Part shown: positions 1 to 15,412 of the stretch, piece by piece
Layout of the letters: every line of letters starts with the position of its first letter
Position numbering within the stretch: position 1 is the first letter of the stretch
Assembly (NCBI RefSeq): GCF_027596085.1
Contig: NC_072457.1
Coordinates: 29,892,898-29,956,897 of the forward strand
DNA from: Anoplopoma fimbria
Taxonomy: Eukaryota; Chordata; Actinopteri; Perciformes; Anoplopomatidae
Reading direction: 5' to 3'
Length of the DNA stretch: 64,000 bases
Notes under the pieces: generated by a model
The model's database searches: none
Seen by the model: only the letters and a program-made list of their open reading frames with translations
Told to the model about the DNA's origin: nothing
Program-made: the position numbers and the translations under genes

Positions 1-620
1 TGGCGGATCCAAGGTTGCGGGTGAAAGTGTGTCGGTGCAGGATGTCCGATAATTTTGAACTGTGTTCTTTGCTGTATTGGGAGCCAGTGGAGGTAGGGTA
101 GTAGTAGAAGAGCAGACGGGCATCTTAGTTTTGGATGTATTGTAGTTTGGTGATGATTTTGGTGGATGTGCGGTAAAGTATGCGGTTGCAGTAGTCCAGT
201 CGAGAAATGATTAAGGCGTGAGTGTTTCAGCGGCTGAGGATGAGAGGGAGGGGCATAGACGGGAAGAGGAAAGAAAGGTATTTTTGTGATGTGATTGACG
301 TGGCGGTTTAACTTAATGTTATTACAGTTCAATGGACACGCGCAACAGTTAAACAAAAGCAGTTGCACCCGTTTGTTCACGGGACCGGGTGTGGGTAGGG
401 CGGGCAGCAGAGTTTTGTTTTAGGAGTCTGACATGGGGAGTTGCAGTGAAGGTAAGGGATGGGGTCAGCAGATTGGCTTAATTGGCCTAACTACTGGAAC
501 TCTTTTGTGGCCTTCCCGAACTATAATGAAGAGACGGAACATACCACTCTAAGAGGGGAGGTGGAATAGTCCAAGTGGTGAGGCCTTTGTAACAGTATAC
601 ATTAATGGATTAACTATTGA
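1..620. repeat. Possible fish interspersed repeat (unclassified)
   Basis: This stretch is richer in G than the DNA that follows. It contains phrases I recall from many fish loci, such as the 'gcagtagtccagtcgagaaa' segment near 191-210 and a 'ggcctaactactggaactct' segment near 484-503. No reading frame of useful length is present. Attribution to a repeat rests on recall rather than on a second copy in this window, and no family name can be given. The repeat probably continues beyond the left edge. There may be two repeats, with a boundary near 310-330. Confidence 0.35.
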
Positions 621-3372
<2,752 letters not shown>

Positions 3373-4590
3373 TGGAGTTTTACCTTTGCATAATAATTAC
3401 TTTATATATTTTTTTGGCTACAAATGAAGCTTCCCTAATAGAAATCCAACATAATGTTATTCTTGGATAACCTGTATTTAAATGTGAGCATCACCATATT
3501 TAATATAAAATGATGGAGGCAGCTGACTGTAGAATTATCTGACAAAACATAATTTTACCCCCGTCACTAGCTCACTTAGCTTCCTTCTCCCATCATGACT
3601 TCATTTAATGAGCTCTCACTTTGCCACAAGATGCTCAGTGGACAAGGAGATGAGAAGCGGGGGGCTAGTCGGTGAAACCTGTGACATTTGACTACAACAG
3701 CTCTGATTAGTGATTGTAGAACGTTGAAAAGCAGAAAGTGAAAAAATGAAAAATCCAAGGCTTCTAAAGGGTTTCTAACACAGTAAATACATCTATTTTG
3801 AATCAATTGTGTGGGCATTAAAACCATGTAGTTTGTTGATAAAATGACATGAATAAGTATTTAATGTGTAACACTTATGCACTTATTTTAAAAAGCTGTC
3901 AATCTGAGCATGAATTTGATTGATTTTTGAACAGCAACACTAGGTTTATTGGCTGCCAGCATTTTTAAACACTACCAGCACATCCCTTTTATCCTCTCCT
4001 CTTGGCTCCTGACTAATGCTTATTGCTCTTCTCATAAAGAGTTTCACGACACAGAGAGACAGGGCAAAGTATGATGTGAACCTTTTCACCCAAGTCCTTA
4101 TGTTTGCTTCAGAGTTGCTTATTTCATTCTGGTTCCAGCTATATGTGCATGAAAGGTGCAATGTGGTAGAACTAGTAAGATATTTTGTTTAAAACATTCA
4201 AAAAAATTCCTCAACCGAATGTGAAGTGGTTACAGCGTTGACATCACGTTAAAAACATCTTCCTACCAGATTTCTAATCAACTAGACCCGGCCTGTCCTG
4301 TCCTGTAATACCACTTATTCCTTAAGAGGCGATAATGAGTCACGATAGGGTCCAGTCGTCACTATGTTCAACATGAGAGGAGGAAGAAGTAATTCTTCCC
4401 CGAGGGCTTGCCAATCCATTGAAGGTACATGGTCTGTGTACGTATTGATAGTTTGTTTATTCGATTACATTTGCAAAGTGTTAGAAAGGTGAAAGCTACT
4501 CCCATTTCCGTTTCTTCTCCTCTGCCGCCAGAAAACTAATTTGCTTGGAGGCTCCAGGAGACAGACCTTCAGTCAGGGGTTAGCAGTTAG
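3373..4590. other. Unique AT-rich DNA, no gene seen
   Basis: No open frame exceeds 83 codons and none resembles a known protein. A short direct repetition of 'ctgtc' units occurs near 4290-4305. I see nothing else to annotate. Confidence 0.6.
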
Positions 4591-4870
4591 TTTGCATTCC
4601 AACACAGTTTCACGGCAATTCGTGAAATAGTAACGAAATAAAATGTATTTGTTTCGTGTTCAGGGACACAAATTGCATTTATCTTTTTGTTTCTCTCGGG
4701 ACTATTTTTTTTCCCGTGACAACTCAGGTTTAGGCAACAAAGCCACTTTGTTAAGATAAGGAAAAACATTATGGTTGCCTAAACCTAATCAAGAAATCCC
4801 TTGATTAGGTTTAGGCAAGAAATCCATGATTTAGTCTTATGTTAAGGCAACAAGGTGTTGAATACCGGTC
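4590..4870. repeat. Transposon-derived repeat segment
   Basis: The block contains 'ggtttaggcaacaaagccac' near 4728-4747. A related phrase, 'ggttaaggcatcaaaaccac', occurs near 26710-26729, and both are followed about 25 bp later by a short 'acattat' stretch. The upstream part (4605-4680) contains a cgtgaaatagtaacgaaat-type phrase I associate with fish dispersed repeats. A perfect hairpin lies inside (separate entry). Family and ends are unknown. The sequence near 5018-5110 may belong to the same element. Confidence 0.5.
4776..4817. repeat. Perfect hairpin, 18-bp arms, 6-nt loop
   Basis: The left arm tgcctaaacctaatcaag (4776-4793) is the exact reverse complement of 4800-4817. The arms are separated by aaatcc. 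A perfect inverted repeat inside an otherwise diverged repeat suggests a recent local inverted duplication or gene conversion between arms. It could extrude as a cruciform or fold in RNA, but a function cannot be claimed. Confidence 0.9.
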
Positions 4871-5017
4871 TCCTGGTAGACAGTCTTGGTTGTGTTTGTT
4901 GGAATGTATTAAGTATGTCACTTGCTCTGACTGTTGCTTCGTCATGTGGATGCATTATATTTATGTCTCCACCAAGAAATCCTAATCCTAATCCTAATTG
5001 ACTCTCCCCATTGGCTT

Positions 5018-5460
5018 TATTTTCGTGCTGCGCAACACGAAGAAAACGGACAATTTTCGTCCACGGACACCAACCAATAGATTCAATTTTGTCCTTATTT
5101 CAGAAACTTCCATGATGCCGGGCTGTGCATTCAGCCAGGCAAACCTCAGCGTGCACAGTCACCTGCTCATGCGCTTTGATTTATGGTAACAAAGGATTTA
5201 CAGAACCCGGCATGCCGGCATGGATAGTGCAAACAAACGGGGGCGGAGATATCATCTACTGTCTATTCTATTCCTGCCTCAAGAGTTTCAAAAGTCAGAA
5301 CAACAAGCCCTATATTTGGGAGCACGTAGGGAGGATTCAGCTCACACCTGTTACAGCCTCATGCTAACAGGACCGCATTTGTGCACACAGAGCAGAAATG
5401 CTCTCTTGCAAGGATGTTTTTACACACAAGGTCAATGTACTAAAAGCCATAGCATCTGAC
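5018..5460. repeat. Dispersed repeat A, copy 1
   Basis: The part at about 5244-5410 aligns loosely, in the same orientation, with 15264-15402. Shared blocks in order are 'catc-nn-ctgtctattc', 'tcaaaagtca', and 'gcatttgtgcacac-agagcagaaat' (the other copy has acatttgtgcacgtggagtagaaat). The preceding 5018-5110 block has a 'cgtccacggacaccaa' phrase resembling other fish repeat sequence. No coding content is retained and the family is unknown. Confidence 0.5.
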
Positions 5461-6811
5461 CAGTTTACAAGAACAAACGGAAGAAGAAATGACTGAACTA
5501 GTTCATTTTTTGGGACTCTTACCTTAGTTTTATATTCTAAATTGTGAACCATAAGTGAACTATTTAATTTTAATCTGTGTGTACTGACCTTTAAACTAAA
5601 TCTTGCTGGCACAATATAGCTGGCACAATATAATGTACACAAATCCTATCAGTGCATTTTACCACCAGCAGCAAATCCTGTACATGTTTGCTTCTCTTGT
5701 TCTCTTTACCACCTAGTTATTTGTCTTTGATTGATGAGTAATTTTTCTTGTCAATTCTTCTGGTATTGTAGAGTTGTTATGACCAACATCATTTACTTCA
5801 CCTGAGATAAAGGAGCTTTTGTTTCGTTGTTAGCAGCAGGTTTCTTTTCCTGGGCACTCTTGTAGTAAATAAACACTGCCTGTATGAAGGTAGCACTGGT
5901 TTACTTAAAAACACAAATATCTGCAGAGTCAAACCAGGACTCACTTAAAAGCTGAGTGCAGTGGCTGGATAAATACCTTACTCTATTTTAATGAAGTAGT
6001 GCAGTGATCCAGATCAGCACTGCCTTAAAAAGTAAAGTAATAATGAGGGACCACACACCGCAACAACACTTTATAAGATTGTCCCCTTCATTAGAATAAC
6101 CGGAATTGCCATTTGTTGACTTTTTGAGATTAATAAAGTTTCCCACAGGTCTTTCAACAGAGTCAAAGAAGCACTTCTGGATTCAGGCAGGGTGTTGGCT
6201 GCAAATGATGGCTGATAGCTGAAGGGACCGGGGACAAGGTGACTAATTAGTAGGAAGTTGAAAAGTTCAGTGCAAACTGCATGTTAAGGAACTACTAGGG
6301 AAAGGATATGAGCCATTTATACAGTCTCAACTCCCTTTACCTGAGTTAAAGATTTAACTCAGGTCAATGGAGAAGAGAGAAGTGACCTCAATCACTGCAG
6401 AGTGATGTGCAAAGAGGTTGGAGCACACTCTGAAGTGGACCATGAACTGTCTTTTCAGGCATCACAGGTAGTGCAATTGTTCAATGTTTCATTTCAGTGA
6501 ACTTAAACAGGATAAAAAAAAACAACCCAAAACTGCACTGCGAGATCCGGACGCATCCTACTGACAGAATACGCTACAATCCACTGTGGTGACAGAAAGC
6601 AGACCAAATCTTCTGATATTCTTATCAGTATACTTGTGTGTGTTTTTTTTCTATTAGCCTGTCTAATTAAACTTTTAAAGCTATGAACTGGTATAGAGTG
6701 TTTTAAATGTGCCTCAGGTGATGTTAGACAAGGATGTCAATCACTACGTTCCGATAGAGCAAAGTTCAGGAGGCGGTGACAGCATCATGGGTAGGGAAAT
6801 CCTCAGCTCTT

Positions 6812-6814
<3 letters not shown>
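5461..6814. other. Unique DNA with one near-perfect palindrome
   Basis: There is no supported gene. A short tandem duplication of gctggcacaatata occurs at about 5604-5631. A perfect palindrome lies at 6339-6364 (listed separately). The rest is AT-rich with short chance frames. Confidence 0.6.
6339..6364. repeat. 12-bp-arm palindrome with 2-nt centre
   Basis: acctgagttaaa (6339-6350) is mirrored exactly by its reverse complement at 6353-6364, around a central GA. A perfect 26 bp dyad could be a dimeric protein site or a chance or repeat-derived hairpin. Nothing nearby indicates a gene it would regulate. Confidence 0.85.

Positions 6815-6904
<90 letters not shown>
6815..6904 (+). repeat. (GT)n microsatellite, ~90 bp
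   Basis: An uninterrupted GT run of about 45 units. The overlapping open frames on both strands (poly Cys-Val and poly His-Thr) are artefacts of the repeat. Confidence 0.97.
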
Positions 6905-6907
<3 letters not shown>

Positions 6908-7096
6908 GCATTTGTGTTTATGGGTGTTTCCAGTACTTCTGCGTGCCTGGCTGGTAAGAAGAACCAATTTTCTGGTCCACTTGTTCTCCGGCTCCCTTCA
7001 ATTAAGGCAGGGGTCAGTGAGAGGGCTCCACTCTGACATCGATTCTGACCGAGTGAGCAGGAGGCCACCGCCGCACCAGGAGCAACTTAACTTGTT

Positions 7097-7160
7097 TGTG
7101 TGCGCGAGTGTGTGACTGTGGCGTCTGTGTGTGCGTGTGCGTGTGCGTGTGTGTGTGTTG
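7097..7160 (+). repeat. Imperfect GT/CG-interrupted repeat
   Basis: Degenerate GT repeat with cg and ct interruptions (gtgtgcgtgtgcgtg pattern). It probably derives from a longer GT array that has accumulated substitutions. Confidence 0.8.
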
Positions 7161-10103
7161 GATGACAAGTTTGTAGAAGATTTGTCGGATACAGTACAGA
7201 TTAGAAATAAAAAAACTTGCGATACAAGTTTGAGATTTGGCTTTGACACCATCATTGCATGGTTGGAGAGGCAGGATAGCCTAATGGCCTTTACACACCG
7301 GGGGCAAGACGAATTAAAGGACAAAAAATGTGAAATATCGCCTGCAAATATTTATGTCTAGGGCTTTTGTTGTGAAAAGTAAGAAAGGAAAGAATCTGTT
7401 ATGCCCTGCCTTTAGCACCGTTGAAAGAAGTAGTAAAGTTTGCCATCTTGGTTCAGACAACAGAGCCTCAGAGTTATTGTTTTATGATCCTAATAAATAT
7501 GTGCCCAACTCAACCCATTCTGCACAAAGTGAGTGGTTGTTGCCTGTTTTTGAGGTGCGAGAGCCCATAAAATTTGTTTAAAAAAAAGGTTACACTGCAG
7601 TTAAAAAAAACAGGCGAGTAGAGGCCCTAAAGTTTGTCATGTATGAAGAACACATTTTCTTTTTGACATGCACTGCACATACATGAAACTGTAATAAAGC
7701 TATGAACTAATATAATTGAAAGACCATTTATCAAATCAAAACACACCATAATCATCTTTGACACTGCTGTTGTTAATCGATACAGGGTAAATATGTGTTC
7801 CCCACTGATTTAAAAGGGATTGTAAATTTACAGATGGATTTTTAAAAATGTAGCAGCAATTGTAACAACTAATAAGTAAGCCACTCAAAGGCCAGCAGAA
7901 GAAACACATTTGCAAACTGCTATAGCAATGATGAAAGAGTATTGTACCAGACTTTGATTTGGGATTTTTTATATTGTATATTAACAACACCAAAACCAAC
8001 AATCAACTGATCCCACAAACATGTATTCCCTGAGCAGCCAAACCCTAATATAGCTTTTTTCTGTGCCATTTACTTTTATTATTGTCCAGAAAAATTATTA
8101 CAGTTTTTTACGAATGCTCACACACTGAAAGTAAATACTTGGACAATAGCATCTAATCCCTGCCTTAAACAAAGGCACCAAAAGTACAAAAACAGTTCCT
8201 GCCTTGCACTTTGTTTGCAATTATGCAACACACTCCATGCAAGAACTACACACTGTTTCTTACAATACACACACAAGTTCAAAGATTAAATCTTTTGCCG
8301 TCATTGGAAAACTATATATTGAAAAAAAAATGAATAAACAGAAAAATGTATTTTGCTGTTTATACCGGTTGCAATGCAAACATTTTAGACAGCTGCTGCA
8401 CTTTTTAAACAAAAGGTTCAAAGAGATACACGCAGACAGAGCACCCACTACTCCCATTGACCCAGAGCAGCGTCTGTCTGAGGTAATAACATAATTATAG
8501 AGTTTCAGATACTTGAGCTGAGGTTTTGAATTCAGAGAGTCTCAATTATTCAGCTTTTTTTGTCATTTCAGTGTGTTAGCATTTGAAAAAAACCTGTAAT
8601 TGAACACCTATCATCTATAGCACTACATTCATCAGGTGCACAGAGACACAGATCTTACTATTTTTTTTTTTCTCCAAACGTGGCAATAATCCCAATGTAG
8701 AATTATTGACATCATTATGTTCTTATTACTTATAAATGAATGCTGTTGTAAGCAGCATGTTAATGATGCAGTTGTTGGCTATGGGGCTCATTTTAATGAC
8801 ATTATATTTCAGGTAGTAAAATATAACTTATTTATATTGTTTTTGTTCCACCTTAATTCGGGTGGATTCACATTTTGAGAAATACCAGATCATACCCCAA
8901 ACACCTTATAATTACATGTCACTGTATGAATTTCTCACCAGTATAAATAAACAGTCCCCCACATAACCAATGAAAGTCCCTAGACATTAAGCTTTTGACT
9001 TGCAGACAATTGGCAATGTCACAACACAACTGTCGTCGGTCGGTTAATACAGTATCTGAGATCACCCTCGCAGTCCGTTTAAACAGTGAGCCTGATGTAG
9101 CTGAAAAAAACAAATCACCCCAGTTTCCCTCTTTTTCTATGGCCATCGGCTGTGGCTGCAGATTTCTAAAAATAGCTTGTTTTAATCCTGTCACTCAAAA
9201 TATCAGTGTGTCCCATAAACCTCAATAATGTTCTAACTCACAAAGGCTCCACCCTCTACTGGACTGTATGGGCAGTGCTACACTCCAATCACAAGCATGC
9301 ATTTGTCTGCTAAAAAAATGAATTAGCATAGGCAGCCATAGTATTTAAACACTAAAACCTACAAGCAAACCTACACTGGAGGTTTAGTTTGAAAAGACAC
9401 TGCTTGTAACGAGAGGAATCTTACGCTAAAAGGGTACCTAGATTTTAGGAAACTAACCAGGCGTCTATATTTGATGAGTTGGGAATTAGAATGTGTAGGT
9501 TAAAAAAGATTATTATTGGGCATAGGTTGAATAACAGACTATGCCATCCATAGGGAACAACTGCTGTGATGGGTGATCCGTAGGCATGCTATTTTCCAAC
9601 CCCAGCCTTATTAAAATGTTCCCCACCATCATTTCCAATCATGCATAGCACAACGTCACTGATAGCTTTATTAGAGAGAAACTCACTACTCTGCTGCAGC
9701 TTCTTACCTTACTGGACTGTTTACTTGGAGTAAACAGCACACTAGGGTAATAATTTAGTTCTGCGATAATACGTTTCAATCTGAAAGGGAGCTCACTTGA
9801 TACGCATGGCTATGTATGGACTGCTCATGAAAATAGAGCAACAAACCTTGCTTCCTTTCAGCTTTCATTAATATCTTCATTACCAGATGCAGGAGAATGT
9901 GCTAAACAAAGTCAAATAATTGTTGATTGAATGAATTAGATAATTGGTGGAAACAGCAGGCCTGATTGGTTATACTGCAAGCTTAATATTGTTGAGATGA
10001 GATCTGAATCTTTGGCATGCGATGTTTAACAGTTGATCAGTCCTTTTAATCAAAATTTCCATTTTAGATAAAATGGATAAGAACATACATAACTTGAGGG
10101 ATA
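7161..10103. other. AT-rich DNA, no gene seen
   Basis: Open frames are all under 100 codons and lack recognisable motifs. The segment around 8090-8290 reads like a fish dispersed repeat I have seen before (runs such as 'ccttaaacaaaggcac'), but no second copy is present here, so I do not list it separately. No exon with convincing splice sites was found. Confidence 0.55.
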
Positions 10104-10637
10104 TATTAAGGGATAGTTTTGCAATTTTTAAGCTCTGTCCTAAACAACAGTAAGGTGTCCAGTAAGGTGACAGTTTCAACAGATTTTGCTTGCTGTAATC
10201 ATTCCTCCTGCTAAAAAATGTGACTCTAATATTCCTGATGAGGGACAAAATCCACAGTCCACGCTCTGTGTAAAAAATGTATTCCAAAGTTTATCCAATG
10301 CTAATTTGAGGCTTTAGATAAGTTAGATAATTCAAAGCATATCTTCCTTTTTTTCCCCTGGATAGTTTTTCTGAGCTCCGTTCGAGAGAGAGGAACACAA
10401 AGCAGGAATGTTGTAATAAAAAGAAAACAACTTAGCAGGACTTGATTTGCATAACTCACTCTGCTGAAGCCTCACATTAACTTCAGATGAACTTTAGAAT
10501 GTACTTTTGCACAGAACTAGGACTCTGGATTTTGTCCCATACACTGAAGCACATCAGGAAGGGATCTTTTATAATAGTCGGTATGAACTTTTTGCTCAAA
10601 GGCGGACTTGAAAAATTGTGAACCTGTCCTTTAAAGC
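10104..10637. mobile_element. Palindromic MITE-like DNA transposon, ~530 bp
   Basis: The left half (about 10104-10320) and the reverse complement of the right half (about 10458-10637) align along most of their length. The outer ends correspond: left 'gcaatttttaagctctgtcc' against the reverse complement of the right, 'cacaatttttcaagtccgcc'. Internally, 'gggacaaaatccacagtcc' (left, ~10243) mirrors 'ggactctggattttgtccc' (right, ~10521), and 'gaggctttag' mirrors 'ctgaagcctc'. The left half also holds a 'gattttgcttgctgtaatca' block that seems to be missing on the right, so the arms differ by an indel. There is no open frame, so any transposase would have to come from elsewhere. I recall this long foldback repeat type as widespread in fish. 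Two head-to-head copies of a shorter element is an alternative. Confidence 0.8.
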
Positions 10638-10680
10638 TTGGATCTAAAATGATGTTATATGTTATGTTATATTTACTATT

Positions 10681-10752
10681 AGTAAGATAGAAAGATAGAG
10701 AGATAGGGAGATAGAGAGATAGATGGAGAGAGAGAGAGAGAAAGAGAAAGGT
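10681..10752 (+). repeat. GATA/GA compound microsatellite
   Basis: Begins as GATA- and GAGA-type units (agatagagagatagggagat) and becomes a plain GA run with AAAG interruptions. The tract is purine-rich on the plus strand. Confidence 0.92.
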
Positions 10753-13700
10753 TGATGTATAAGTGGTTGAAAATGAGCATTTAGTAAATAGTGTGAATTG
10801 TTCATATACAACATGACTATGAACAGGATGTGTTAGCAATCAACAGTCTAGCTCTGTGTATGCGTGCTATCACAGCTTTACCAATTAGAAAAAAATATGA
10901 TTTAGGTGTTTAAGTTGCATTTCTTGCTTAGATTGATAGTGTTATATGATGTGATTGAGAAATTCAAAAGACTTATATATAGCAGTATACATTGATTCCT
11001 CCTGCTACATTAATATTCCAATACAGTATGTCCCTTATTGATTGCAAGTCCACACCCCTTCTCTGGGGTTTGTCTGTCATTAGCTTTAGTGGACATACAG
11101 ATAAGTCAGATAAGTACACACACCAAAATGTTGATTATAACACACCCTGACAAAACTGCTTCTGGAGTGCACTAAATGTTACAAAGGTATCCAAGGACGT
11201 AAGTATATTCATCAGCAGAACATAACAGAGGAATAATATGCTTAAAACGGTTACGGAACAATGTACTATGGGAAGATACTTTTTATCCCTAAACATGTGT
11301 CCTACAGTGATGTGTGAAATCCACGGGGCTGTAGGGGGCCATTAACAGCAAACTACACTCTTTGATAATAGAACCAAGAATAAAATACACCTAAATGTGT
11401 CAGCATTGCGGCTACTTATCATCACATGCATAATGAGCACTGTAGCTCATATTACAACCACATCCATAACATTTTTACAACTTCATTGCTCCAGCCTCTG
11501 GGACAAGACGCTGGCCCATTTAATGAGGTTTATAATGATACATGCCTTCCTACGCCCTTTCATCAGTCTCTAAATTGGCACTAAAGGCTTTCGAGTTGAC
11601 CTATTTACTCATTGTACTTCTGATCTGGTTAATACGGTGACATTGTGGTGGCACATAACCATACACCCACAAACATTCATCCACATGCCATGATTTAAAG
11701 GCGTCTATTATCCGTGTGGTATGGGGGCCAAAAATGAGGTTGTTAGAGATAGTTATTCAAATAAGCACATTTGGAACACAATGTCCACAGAACTGCTTCA
11801 GATATTGTGAGGACAAAACTAAAACGAAGACATTTTTGAAGACACAATTTGCGAGTGTGCACCTATGTCTGTGGCCCAGGAGTGCATCTGTATCCCAGGG
11901 TCATGTGGTCAGATGTATGGTCACAATCTCCAGGTCTGGGTCCCCAGGTCTCAGTGTAAGACTGATGAGGAGGATATTTCATCTCTACCCCCCCACAGGC
12001 TTGTGTGTCTGTGTATATCTGTGTGTACGTGGGTGGACGTGTGCAATGTGTGTGTGCGTGTGTGTTTGAACTCCACAGAGCAGGTGGTGAGATACCGTAC
12101 TAATGCGATGGCATGGCAGATGGCAGAGCGTGCCACCTGCATCCCCTTAAGACCTCCTGGACAGACCGCCGCATCACCTCACTGACCAACCAGAACACAC
12201 AAACACACACACACTCAGATCTGCTGAGTGCAAGCACATATGGGACGTTAAATGCTTTTGCTATGGTGTGGAAAGACCATGGAGAAGCAAATCAGGCTGA
12301 TCAAACTCAACAGCTGTAAACTTTCAGACAGAAAGGAATTGCTAGAAAAAGAAACACCAGGCAAAGTATTCATAAAAGCCTCTCTGGTATTTCTTTCTTC
12401 AGTGGGCGTCTCAAGGACTGCATTTTGCCATTATGTCACACGCAAACCCACAAGGGTGAAAATAATATCAGTGTCACTTTGGAGACTGGCTATTAAGTGC
12501 TTTCATAAATTAAAGTGAAATTCCAATATTTTTCTAACTGGGACTTTGTAAATCCGTTCTCACTATCTCCCTTGCAGAGGTTTAGAAGATGCCACTTATT
12601 AATAATCATATCACATAGCAAAAGCATCCATCAGCCTTCTAATTTAACATATATTTTACTTAAATAATTTCAAACTCTTATCATTTTCCAAAGAAATTAA
12701 GGAAAATTTAGTGCCATATCTAGTTATCCAGTGGACAATCGTGAGTCATCTGACTTTCATTATATCTACTTGACCTGGAGTACAGATACATGGGGCTAAA
12801 TTAAATGAAAATAGCCCCAGAGGACCGTCCCTCGGAACAAAGTTCAGTGAAATCTTAAATTAAGAGGTAAAAATGAAACATCAAAGTATGGTTTACATTT
12901 TGAACTGCCTTGTCATTTGCAAGTGCCTCCATCATTTCAAGTGTTGATTGTAAAAAAAAATGTATTCATGTAAAATGTGAGCATAAGGAGCCTAGGCCCT
13001 TTGCCAAAATGTACAGTTAGAACAGCCACAGTTCTGAGAAGAAGACCCAGGTTGAGGAGTACTAGGATTTTCTCTTACTGCAGTGATTTGGCAAGCATCT
13101 GTGTGTTCATGTTTTGTTTTACCATATTAGTCACAAATAGATCCCAGTAAGGGAAACGCTTTCCGTGACAGCTTCTCCTTAGTACCATAATGAAAAATAC
13201 TTTGGTATTATTTTCAGCTACATAGCCATTCCCTCTGCACCCATTAATCCTAACTGCATTATATCTCCTTTTTACATTCAAGTGCTTCTCCTCATGTCCT
13301 TGGTCGGAAAACTGTGAAATCTTTATAGTAATAGAAAATTGGTCAAGCCTTGTATGTTTCCAGCTATGTGAACTAATCTAGCATCTTCACAATGTTTATT
13401 CAATTACAGCTGGTATGTGGCTTGGACAGTTTTCCCCTTGTTTCTTTCTAAGTTTAGAAGGAAATTTATTGCCTATTCAGATAATGTCATCCCGATTTTG
13501 ACTGGAATTTGATTATGATTGTCTAATCAAATTTAAAAGAGACAAAGGCAGCAGCATACAGCTTGCTGTTCATAGTAGTTCACCATCATTAATTCAGGAA
13601 CGCATGACTTCGACATCCACAGTCTTCATCGTTGGTTCCCACATGTAGCTAGTGAGGACATTGTTTAGTAGTAGAGTATTTGTTTGTTAACAAAAACAAC

Positions 13701-14650
13701 CCGTCGTTTTTCACATTCTGGGCCCTTTTAGTACATTGTCATGCATGTCACACATCGCTCAGATAAATCAAAGTAGCTTTTCATAATGAATGGCCAATAC
13801 TGTTTGTTTACATCTAATATCATCCAGTTAAAAGCCTCCCCTCAGATCAGCCTGACCTTTGAAAGCACTTGGCACAGCTGAACAAGAGTTTTTTGGATGC
13901 AATGTGCTCTCTAATTTCTCATATGCCGCCATGTTAATTTACTAGCTTGATACACTTTCTTTTCAATTTCCATGAAAGAATGTGATGTATCCTGATGACT
14001 GTGGTGATGCTCTGACTCTTCTACCAGCGCCACCATGAGGTAGACATTTGTGGATTAAGGAGAAATGTTCATCAACATTTGATGGATGTGAAATTTTGTA
14101 AAGAAATGTCCCCTTCAGGATGAATTATAATGTAAGCATGATGAGTTATTTTAATTTAGCAACAGCATTAGGTAAAAGTTTTCATTTGTCAGAGGTTTTA
14201 TACTGAATGACCATTAAATATTGATTCCCATGAGCCTCAGCTGTTCTTTATGTTTAGTGTTAATTAGTAGAAGTAAGTGACATACCACGCTAAACTAAGA
14301 CTAAACATTTAAACCTACCTGCACGCATGTTAGCATTGTGAGCATGTTGCATACCGACGTCTGGATTAAGTGCGATTGCACAGCCGCGCCTAATGGGGAT
14401 ATGCAGTGCCCTGAATTTGTATGTGTATTATAAATTAAATGTATTTGTATTTTTTTTAAAGTGGAAATAGGAGTAACAATCAGATTTTTTACAGCAATGG
14501 ATACTTTACAGATCACCCAGGTTGGATCTGCACTGACTGTGAAATACAAATGCTGCTAGACAGGAGATATTGATGTCTACAAAAGGAGAGTATCGAAAGA
14601 AGCTATTCAAAAATGCTTTTAATAGACTGCCAACAATATAAGCTAAGTTA
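10753..14650. other. AT-rich unique DNA, no gene seen
   Basis: The longest frames (117 codons at 11716-12069 plus, 106 codons at 11865-12185 plus) run through a degenerate GT stretch at 12001-12067 and have no family resemblance. I see no repeat copy, RNA gene or exon that I can defend. Confidence 0.6.
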
Positions 14651-14659
14651 CTGGTAACA

Positions 14660-15412
14660 GGCAAACACTAGCCTGATCTCTGATTCAAACAAACTCTGCT
14701 GCATTCATGTATTTTAAGTTGAAATAACGGCACAGCAACTCTGCTTGAATAGTAAAAAAAACTGTCTAAAATGCTGCAGGAATTATTCATAAACCCTGGA
14801 AATTAGTTAATATTTCTGCAGAGTACGTCTCCCTAATCTCAAAGTCAGTGGGTGTTTGTAGGGGATTGAAGTAAGGTCTGTGGTTAACACAAGCTTAACA
14901 GATCTCAATGTTTTGTTTTCAATAATAAATAAGACAATAAATACCCCGCTTATGAATCTAGAAGCTTTTGCTTCTCTGAAAACAGCGGTTGCTAACAAGT
15001 GGCTAAATGAGACTACAAAACATAATCACACGACTAGTCCGCCATCAAAGCCTTGTTATGTATGCGGTTTGTGTATAGCCTAATGTTAGCTTTTAACTTC
15101 AGGCGATTGCATTCAAGCCTCGAAATGATAAGTGGTGTACATTTGTGAAGATCATCTTGCTCAGCAAAACGTTTAAGTAACATTACAATCAGCGAATCTA
15201 CGATCACGGTCATTAAACAATTCAAAGGGAACAATCAAAGGACCGGAAACATCAGCCACTGCCTATTCCATCCCAGTCAGGTCTCAAAAGTCAACTTGAC
15301 AAGTGAGCAGTTGCAAATAAACAGGGAGGGCCAAGGGAGTGTGCACACAGCCCCTTTGTGGGAGCACATTTGTGCACGTGGAGTAGAAATTCTCTAACGT
15401 TATGATGGTTTA
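14660..15412. repeat. Dispersed repeat A, copy 2, with adjoining repeat-like DNA
   Basis: The part at 15264-15402 is the partner of 5244-5410 (same orientation, shared blocks 'cactgcctattc', 'tcaaaagtca', 'acatttgtgcac'). The preceding 14870-15090 stretch contains phrases such as 'gaatctagaagcttttgctt' that I associate with a fish interspersed element, so copy 2 may be longer than copy 1. There is no coding potential. Ends are not defined by terminal repeats that I can see. Confidence 0.45.
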
